From assembly GCA_030830465.1 (NCBI GenBank), contig JAURMY010000350.1:1-6128 (forward strand): a DNA stretch of 6,128 nucleotides, given 5' to 3'. This document shows, in pieces, positions 1-6,128 of this stretch. The notes under the pieces are model-generated. The model saw only the letters and a program-made list of their open reading frames with translations, had not been told where the DNA came from and made no database searches. A program made the position numbers and the translations under genes. The stretch's first letter is position 1; each line of letters begins with the position of its first letter. This DNA is from Alphaproteobacteria bacterium. GTDB taxonomy: Bacteria; Pseudomonadota; Alphaproteobacteria; Rhodobacterales; Rhodobacteraceae.

Positions 1-589
1 GACGGCGGCTTATCCCTATGTCGCCCCGGCGGGCGGCATCAAGGCGCTGTTTGGCACCAATCCGATGGGCTTTGCCTGGCCGCGCAGGGACGCGCCGCCG
101 CTGGTGTTCGACCAGGCCTCATCCAGCATGGCGCGGGGCGAAATCCAGATCGCGGCGCGGGATGGCCATAAGGTGCCTGAAACCGCGGGAATCGGGCCAA
201 ACGGCGAGGCCACGACCGATCCCAACGTGGTGCTGCAAGGCGCGCAACTGGGTTTTGGCGGCTACAAGGGCGCCTCATTGGCCATGATGATCGAACTGCT
301 GGCCGGGCCTTTGCTGGGGGAATTTCTCAGCATTGAATCACAGCAAGACGATGCCGGGCGCGGCGGCCCGCCCAAAGGCGGCGAACTGATCATCGCAATG
401 GATCCCGCCCGCTTTGGCGATGCCGACGGCTTTCTGGAACATGGTGAAAAGCTGTTCACGGCCCTTTTGGCGCAAGACGGCACAAGGCTGCCGGGCGCGC
501 GCCGGTTTGAAAACCGCAAACGCACCGCGACCACGGGCATTTCGATCCCGCAAAGCCTGTATCAGGACATCCGGAAACTGCTGCCCTGA
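1..589 (+). CDS. Ldh-family NAD(P)H-dependent oxidoreductase, C-terminal part (5' end outside window)
   Basis: The reading frame is open from base 2 and ends at TGA 587-589, giving 195 visible residues. Family members are about 330-350 residues long, so roughly the first 140 lie off the left edge. An internal ATG at 65 is not the start, because recognisable family sequence precedes it. The family is the malate/L-lactate/ureidoglycolate dehydrogenase group (Ldh_2), which uses NAD(P)H to reduce 2-oxo or cyclic imino acids. Visible landmarks are FGTNP (residues 17-21), an IQIAARDG stretch, GFGGYKG (84-90) followed by a hydrophobic MMIELL helix, and an arginine-rich C-terminal tail. The FGTNP, QIAAR and FGGxKG segments resemble delta1-piperideine-2-carboxylate/delta1-pyrroline-2-carboxylate reductases (DpkA), which act in D-lysine and hydroxyproline breakdown. 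That substrate is inferred from similarity; malate, sulfolactate or ureidoglycolate dehydrogenase remain possible. It converges on the GST gene and is probably unrelated to that operon. Confidence 0.92.
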   Translation, partial: TAAYPYVAPAGGIKALFGTNPMGFAWPRRDAPPLVFDQASSSMARGEIQIAARDGHKVPETAGIGPNGEATTDPNVVLQGAQLGFGGYKGASLAMMIELLAGPLLGEFLSIESQQDDAGRGGPPKGGELIIAMDPARFGDADGFLEHGEKLFTALLAQDGTRLPGARRFENRKRTATTGISIPQSLYQDIRKLLP

Positions 590-598
590 CCGGATCAG

Positions 599-610
599 CC
601 TTTGCAAAGG
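599..610. repeat. 12-bp perfect palindrome between convergent genes
   Basis: CCTTTGCAAAGG is its own reverse complement. It fills most of the 21-bp gap between the stop of the oxidoreductase (589) and the stop of the GST gene (611). It could fold into a short hairpin in either transcript. The stem is short and AT-rich in the middle and no T-tract follows on either strand, so I do not call it an intrinsic terminator. No other terminator-like structure is visible in the gap. Confidence 0.4.
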
Positions 611-1198
611 TTACTTCGCCACCGCCCGCTTATAGGCCGGGCGTGAAATGCACCGGTCGATATAGTCGGTCACCGCCTGTTCGGGACAGTCAAACCCGGC
701 ATTGCGCGCCCAGGTTCCGCAATGGGCCGCGATGATATCGGCTACGGTGAACGTGTCGCCCATCAGATAGGTTTTGGACCCCAGACGGTCCGCCAGCGAT
801 TTCATCGAGCGGGTATATTCCCATTTCAGCGTGTCCTTGATCGCCGGCACCCGGCGCTCTTCCGGCAGAACAAAGCTGTTGCGCGCGGCGGTCCACAAGG
901 TGCCGTCCATTTCGTCACAGGCAAACTGCATCAACCCGTCCTGTTTGGCGCGTTCGATCGTCCCCGCGGGAAAGGTCAGTTTACCGTGTTTGTCGGCCAG
1001 ATACTGAATGATCGCCACGCTGTCGGTCAGCACCTCATTGCCCTCGATCAGGACGGGAATTTTACCCGAGGGGTTCAGCGCGCGCACCTCATCGGACCGT
1101 GCTGCGGCGGGCTCAAACTCATAATCCAGTTCCAGTTCTTCCAGCGCCCAAAGCACCCGAAAAGCGCGGCTTTTCTTGCTGCCAACCAATTTATACAT
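611..1198 (-). CDS. Glutathione S-transferase family protein
   Basis: This is a complete 195-residue protein, a little shorter than the usual 200-220 for cytosolic GSTs. The N-terminal thioredoxin-like domain (about 1-72) begins YKLVGSKKSRAFRV and carries NPSGKIPVL (42-50) with the expected cis-proline at 48. It also has LTDS (57-60), whose Asp-Ser normally holds the gamma-glutamyl part of glutathione. The helical C-terminal domain has TVAD (141-144), the conserved N-capping box. The catalytic residue is uncertain: Ser7 and Ser10 are candidates and there is no N-terminal tyrosine or cysteine in the usual place. It is expected to be cytosolic and to conjugate or reduce small electrophiles with glutathione; the substrate cannot be read from sequence. 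The ATG at 1198 is supported by GAGGG at 1209-1205, six bases upstream. It lies 25 bp after holA on the same strand and appears to be the last gene of the operon. Confidence 0.93.
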   Translation of the reverse strand: MYKLVGSKKSRAFRVLWALEELELDYEFEPAAARSDEVRALNPSGKIPVLIEGNEVLTDSVAIIQYLADKHGKLTFPAGTIERAKQDGLMQFACDEMDGTLWTAARNSFVLPEERRVPAIKDTLKWEYTRSMKSLADRLGSKTYLMGDTFTVADIIAAHCGTWARNAGFDCPEQAVTDYIDRCISRPAYKRAVAK

Positions 1199-1223
1199 GC
1201 GATTCCCTCATGTTTGTGATGTG

Positions 1224-2246
1224 TTATGTCCGTGCCAACATGGCGATCCTGATAAAAGCCCGTTCCAGCGCCGCCCGGGCCGGAACCGGTTTCGAACTGC
1301 GCAGGCTCAGATCGGTGTCTGTCAGGATTTCGAGCATGTTTTCAAGCTTATAAAGCCCAATCGCCCGCGCCTGCCGCAACATGCGGTCACGTCTGGGGCC
1401 GAAAACCGGCGGGCGGCTGGCGCTGAGACCGGCCTCGGGGCCTTTGGGATGGCTGGCCGCCAGATGCAGGGTGCGGAAATGCCGCGTCGCCCCGATGCAG
1501 ATACTGGTCGGGTTGACCCCCTGACCTTCCAGCTTGCGCATCACCGGTCCGATTTCGCCAACTTTGGCTTCGGCGATGATGTGCAGCGCATCGTCCAGCG
1601 CCGCCTCAGAGGTTTGCGGCGCGCAGGCCAGGACATCCTCGGAACTGACAGGATCGGAATCGTTCAGCTTGTAAAGCCCCAGCTTTTCCATCGTCTGGGC
1701 GAAATCGCCGGGGTCCAGCACCCGCGCCAGCGCCGTGAGATCCGCCATGGCCTGTTGGCCGATATTGATGACACCGGCCTTGGCCAGCACCGCCTCAATT
1801 TCCTCGCGGCTGGGCGGGTCGTTGTAAATCGCGGCGGCATAAGCGTTCCGGTGGCCTTCAAACAGCTTTCTGAGGTTGGATTTGGCCGCCAGTTGCCCCG
1901 CCGTGATCACCAGCGTCGCATCGCCCGGCTGCCAGTCATTGACCGCATCCGCGATCACCTTGCCGATGGCATCGGTGGCGTCCTCGACAAACACCACCCT
2001 TGGGCCGGGGAAAAAGCTTTGCGCCTTCATCGCGTCAATCAGGGCGGCGCTGTCTTTGCGCAGCTCGCTTGCCGCGATCCGGGTCAGGCGCATTTCCTCT
2101 TCGCCGGCCGGTCCCACAAGGGCGGCAACGACCTCTTGCCGTTTCAGCGCGATTCGCATCGCGTCGGGGCCATAGATCAACAGACCTGTGCGGTCGGGTT
2201 CAGGTTTTGTGAAATACCGGACAGACTCGCGCCCTGCCAGTTTCAT
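1224..2246 (-). CDS. holA: DNA polymerase III subunit delta
   Basis: This 340-residue protein matches the usual length of the delta subunit, which opens the beta sliding clamp inside the clamp-loader complex so that it can be placed on primed DNA. Landmarks are LLIYGPD (22-28) at the first strand of the AAA+-like domain, SFFPG (77-81) followed by VVFVEDA (84-90), TLVITAG (111-117), and the KSNLRKLFE segment (122-130) typical of delta. There is no Walker A motif, as expected because delta does not hydrolyse ATP. The helical C-terminal domain ends with LSLRSSKP (313-320) and ERAFIRIAML (328-337), which resembles the collar-domain end of other delta proteins. The ATG overlaps the lptE stop codon (ATGA, 2246-2243), and only a weak ribosome site precedes it, which suggests translational coupling. 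The neighbours leuS and lptE in this order support the call. Confidence 0.95.
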   Translation of the reverse strand: MKLAGRESVRYFTKPEPDRTGLLIYGPDAMRIALKRQEVVAALVGPAGEEEMRLTRIAASELRKDSAALIDAMKAQSFFPGPRVVFVEDATDAIGKVIADAVNDWQPGDATLVITAGQLAAKSNLRKLFEGHRNAYAAAIYNDPPSREEIEAVLAKAGVINIGQQAMADLTALARVLDPGDFAQTMEKLGLYKLNDSDPVSSEDVLACAPQTSEAALDDALHIIAEAKVGEIGPVMRKLEGQGVNPTSICIGATRHFRTLHLAASHPKGPEAGLSASRPPVFGPRRDRMLRQARAIGLYKLENMLEILTDTDLSLRSSKPVPARAALERAFIRIAMLART

Positions 2247-2726
2247 GCAGCCCAGCTTGCGGCGGTTGCGTTCACGCGCATGACGATCTGATCGGCCAAA
2301 GCCAGCACCAGCCGGTCATAGGCATCCTTTTTCGCGGCGGCGCTTTGGGCGGTTTCCGTGGTGCCGGAAAAGCCGACGACTTCGCGGATCGTGTCGCTGA
2401 ACACCACGGTCCCGGTGGTTTGATCCGTCACCTTGACCCCGGCCTTGCCTTTCAGCGTGTACCGGTTGATCCCGCTGAGCGCGTTGATGATCAGTTTTTC
2501 TTCGGTGATTTCCAGTTCCAGCGCCATCGCGAATCGCGCATTGCTGCCAGCGGTCCCCAGACGGGATTCCAGACGCTCAAGCAGGCCAAAGCCTTCGTGG
2601 CTGTCCACCAGCGCGACAAATATCTGCCCTTGCAGGCCCTGCGCCGCGCCACCCTTTTGATAAACCGGCGTAAAGCCGCAGGCGGCCAAAGGCAGCGCGG
2701 CCAGGCCCAGCAACAGGGTTCTGCGA

Positions 2727-2740
<14 letters not shown>
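2243..2740 (-). CDS. lptE: LPS-assembly lipoprotein LptE
   Basis: This 165-residue protein has a lipoprotein signal peptide: RR at 6-7, a hydrophobic stretch at about 9-19, and the lipobox LAAC with the lipidated cysteine at 21. The mature start CGFTPVY is typical of LptE. The rest fits the small alpha/beta LptE domain, including a conserved [14 protein letters not shown] segment and a long C-terminal helix. LptE is anchored in the outer membrane and plugs the LptD barrel, helping to place lipopolysaccharide on the cell surface. The start at 2740 lies inside the end of leuS (14-bp overlap), with no strong ribosome site, so translation is probably coupled to leuS. The stop overlaps the holA start. 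Overall similarity across this family is low, and the call rests on signal, length, the CGFTPVY motif and the conserved leuS-lptE-holA order. Confidence 0.93.
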
Positions 2741-5282
<2,542 letters not shown>

Positions 5283-5303
5283 CACTTTATCCTTGTCAAA
5301 ACT

Positions 5304-5337
5304 GCGCCGGGAAACCCGATTTCGCGGGCCCCGGCGC
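5304..5337 (-). terminator. Strong stem-loop upstream of leuS, attenuator- or terminator-like
   Basis: In the 83-bp gap between the DUF3576 gene and leuS, GCGCCGGG (5304-5311) and CCCGGCGC (5330-5337) are perfect inverted repeats. In the minus-strand RNA a G-U pair (5329/5312) extends this stem. After a two-base bulge, an inner four-pair stem follows (5315-5318 with 5325-5328), closing a six-base loop. The stem is followed by AGUUUU, a short U-tract, and then the leuS ribosome site about ten bases on. It could be a partial terminator or attenuator between the two genes, a block to RNA decay, or a structure affecting leuS translation. The U-tract is short, so full termination is doubtful. Confidence 0.4.
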
Positions 5338-5365
5338 GTTCATAATTCTTTTTCGCGGTGAAGGT

Positions 5366-5857
5366 CTAGAGCTTGCCATCCGCAATGCGCATCTGCCGCG
5401 CCCGGGTCAGAATCGCATCTTCGATCTGACGGATCGTGTCCTTGGACGCCGGCCCGCCACGGGTCATCAGCGCCACCCGTAGCGACCGCGCATCCAGCGC
5501 CGGATCCTGAATATAAACCGTCGCGCGATATTGCCGGCTTGAACCGGCGGCGCTGCCCCAACCCATTACAATCACGCCAGAAAACGGATCAGCCGCCTCA
5601 ACCGGCATAAAGCTCAGGATGTCCAGAGTCGCGTTCCAGATGTATTTGTTGACGGCCACGGTTACATTGGGATCGTCCCTGTTTTTGAACAGATCCTGGA
5701 TTTTCCCGGTTTTGGCAAACTCAGTTTGCTCGCGCTTGGACCGCGGATCAAAATCCTCGCCGCTGGTGCCCCTGTTCTTGAACAGCCCGCGGTTGCCGCA
5801 GGCGGATAAAGAGGTGGCCAGCAAGACCATGATCAGAATTTTCAGGATTCCTGACAC
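5366..5857 (-). CDS. DUF3576 domain-containing lipoprotein
   Basis: This 163-residue protein has a short lipoprotein signal: a basic K6, a hydrophobic stretch at 7-17 and the lipobox LSAC with cysteine at 20. It is therefore expected to be a membrane-anchored periplasmic lipoprotein. After a charged linker (about 21-62) comes a domain I recognise as DUF3576: VNKYIWNATLDILSFMP, then ADPFSGVIVMGW, then a strand-rich part with YRATVYIQD and a final helix (IRQIEDAILTRARQMR). The function of this family is unknown. The start is GTG at 5857, chosen because a near-perfect AGGAGG (5871-5866) lies eight bases upstream; the next in-frame ATG, at residue 10, would cut off the start of the signal peptide. 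The motif LFKNR occurs twice in the linker (25-29 and 56-60). It is the first gene of the run leading into leuS, 83 bp ahead of it. Confidence 0.9.
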   Translation of the reverse strand: MSGILKILIMVLLATSLSACGNRGLFKNRGTSGEDFDPRSKREQTEFAKTGKIQDLFKNRDDPNVTVAVNKYIWNATLDILSFMPVEAADPFSGVIVMGWGSAAGSSRQYRATVYIQDPALDARSLRVALMTRGGPASKDTIRQIEDAILTRARQMRIADGKL

Positions 5858-5865
5858 GGAAAAAT

Positions 5866-5871
5866 CCTCCT
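5866..5871 (-). promoter_or_regulatory. Strong ribosome binding site deciding a GTG start
   Basis: On the minus strand the bases read AGGAGG, a full Shine-Dalgarno match, with eight bases before the GTG at 5857. It is the strongest ribosome site in the window. It fixes the start of the DUF3576 lipoprotein at GTG rather than at the internal ATG nine codons later. Confidence 0.8.
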
Positions 5872-5900
5872 ACCGAAATATATGCGCTGTACTGCCTTCG

Positions 5901-5929
5901 TTAGTACTTGCTTCAATTCGCGCCAACAA
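5901..5929 (-). promoter_or_regulatory. Candidate promoter for the DUF3576-leuS-lptE-holA-GST unit
   Basis: On the minus strand a TTGTTG (5929-5924) is followed after 17 bases by TACTAA (5906-5901), which would start transcription about 35-40 bases before the GTG of the DUF3576 gene. The -35 resembles the sigma-70 consensus in its TTG, while the -10 matches poorly, as is common in alphaproteobacteria. A 5-bp inverted repeat (ACTTG 5906-5910, CAAGT 5927-5931) straddles the spacer and could be an operator. This is a weak, position-based call. Confidence 0.25.
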
Positions 5930-6035
5930 GTGTTTTCATATTTTCCCCATATAAGGGTGCTGGATCGCCTCCCGGCCCACTGTGGCAACTCTGCACCAGA
6001 TTTTTTAGTCTTCACTTCCAGACACCGTCAGTTCC

Positions 6036-6065
6036 TTGACCCGGCCCCCACAAACTGTGATTGAT
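6036..6065 (+). promoter_or_regulatory. Candidate promoter for the gene beyond the right edge
   Basis: TTGACC (6036-6041) is a good -35 for an alphaproteobacterial sigma-70 promoter. Eighteen bases later ATTGAT (6060-6065) is a poor but possible -10. Transcription would begin near 6072 and leave a leader of about 55 bases before the expected start codon. The call depends mainly on the -35 and on the position. Confidence 0.3.
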
Positions 6066-6072
6066 CATCTCA

Positions 6073-6097
6073 CTCAATTTGGATTCCCTGAATTGAG
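6073..6097 (+). repeat. Inverted repeat / leader hairpin
   Basis: CTCAATT (6073-6079) and AATTGAG (6091-6097) are perfect inverted repeats around 11 bases. In RNA, wobble and G-C pairs inside (6080/6090, 6081/6089, 6082/6088) would extend the stem to ten pairs with a five-base loop. It lies just downstream of the candidate promoter, so it could be a leader hairpin or a protein-binding operator. No U-tract follows, so it is not a terminator. Confidence 0.45.
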
Positions 6098-6105
6098 GTG
6101 CACCT
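6096..6105. repeat. 10-bp perfect palindrome
   Basis: AGGTGCACCT reads the same on both strands. It overlaps the right arm of the neighbouring inverted repeat by two bases, so the two structures could not both form fully in one RNA. It is immediately followed by a tandem TTTAAC TTTAAC (6105-6116). It may be an operator half or simply chance. Confidence 0.35.
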
Positions 6106-6116
6106 TTAACTTTAAC

Positions 6117-6121
6117 GAGGG
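6117..6121 (+). promoter_or_regulatory. Ribosome binding site of a gene starting just past the right edge
   Basis: GAGGG is followed by seven A-rich bases up to the last base of the window. This is the spacing expected if a start codon begins at 6129. There is no usable plus-strand start nearby inside the window: the GTG at 6098 meets a stop after three codons. The gene itself cannot be identified from here. Confidence 0.6.
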
Positions 6122-6128
6122 AAAACAA

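Larger units (their letters stand above)
5872..6128. other. Divergent intergenic region, noncoding
   Basis: These 257 bases between the DUF3576 ribosome site and the right edge contain no credible coding sequence. They are visibly richer in A and T than the genes. They should hold the promoter of the minus-strand operon and the promoter and leader of a plus-strand gene beginning just outside the window. The part near 5940-6030 holds nothing else I can assign with confidence. Confidence 0.75.

Noticed and set aside
1191..1211. Six-codon minus-strand mini-frame (MRESHV) overlapping the GST start
   Set aside because: Its codons are the GST ribosome binding site itself, it has no ribosome site of its own, and it is too short to support.
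1176..2291. 371-codon open frame on the plus strand opposite holA
   Set aside because: It is antisense to holA, rich in Arg, Gln and His in a low-information pattern, matches no family I know, and runs through three gene boundaries.
5295..5300. TTGACA on the minus strand just before leuS, a perfect -35
   Set aside because: The -10 and transcription start would fall inside the leuS coding sequence, so it cannot drive leuS from the chosen start.
5945..5952. CCCCATAT on the plus strand, resembling a heat-shock sigma-32 -10 element
   Set aside because: No matching CTTGAA-type -35 lies at the right distance and no gene starts soon after it in that direction.
5956..6006. Possible plus-strand terminator: GGTGC/GCACC stem followed by six Ts
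   Set aside because: The stem is only five pairs around 32 bases with no stable inner fold, three bases separate it from the T-run, and no plus-strand gene lies upstream to need it.
6056..6074. TGTGA...TCACT and TTGAT resembling CRP or FNR sites
   Set aside because: The half-sites are nine bases apart instead of six for CRP, and no ATCAA partner stands at the FNR spacing.

Overview
The window looks like chromosomal DNA from an alphaproteobacterium, most likely the Rhodobacterales (Roseobacter/Rhodobacter) group. I infer this from the GC-rich coding sequence, the style of the proteins, and a DUF3576 lipoprotein next to leuS. It is housekeeping DNA: I see no transposase, integrase, tRNA, rRNA, CRISPR array, prophage gene or defence system, and no previously undescribed multi-gene system.

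Layout. Bases 1-589 (+) hold the C-terminal part of an Ldh-family NAD(P)H-dependent oxidoreductase, most like delta1-piperideine-2-carboxylate reductases; its start lies off the left edge. Only 21 bp separate it from a convergent run of five minus-strand genes. Read in their own direction from right to left these are a DUF3576 lipoprotein (5857-5366), leuS (5282-2727), lptE (2740-2243), holA (2246-1224) and a glutathione S-transferase-like gene (1198-611). Beyond them, 5872-6128 is a noncoding divergent intergenic region. It probably carries the operon promoter and, facing the other way, the promoter, leader and ribosome binding site of a gene that starts just past the right edge.

The minus-strand genes look like one transcription unit. 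leuS and lptE overlap by 14 bp, lptE and holA share an ATGA stop/start, and holA and the GST gene are 25 bp apart. The order leuS-lptE-holA is also found in E. coli, so the core is an ancient proteobacterial cluster joining leucine-tRNA charging, lipopolysaccharide export to the outer membrane, and loading of the DNA polymerase III sliding clamp. The largest internal gap is 83 bp between the DUF3576 gene and leuS. It contains a strong GC-rich stem-loop ending just upstream of the leuS ribosome binding site, the best candidate for a regulatory element inside the unit.

Other small points are an in-frame repeated LFKNR motif in the DUF3576 lipoprotein, a twin-arginine-like signal in LptE, a Thermus-type rather than E. 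coli-type zinc site in LeuRS, and overlapping inverted repeats in the leader of the gene beyond the right edge.
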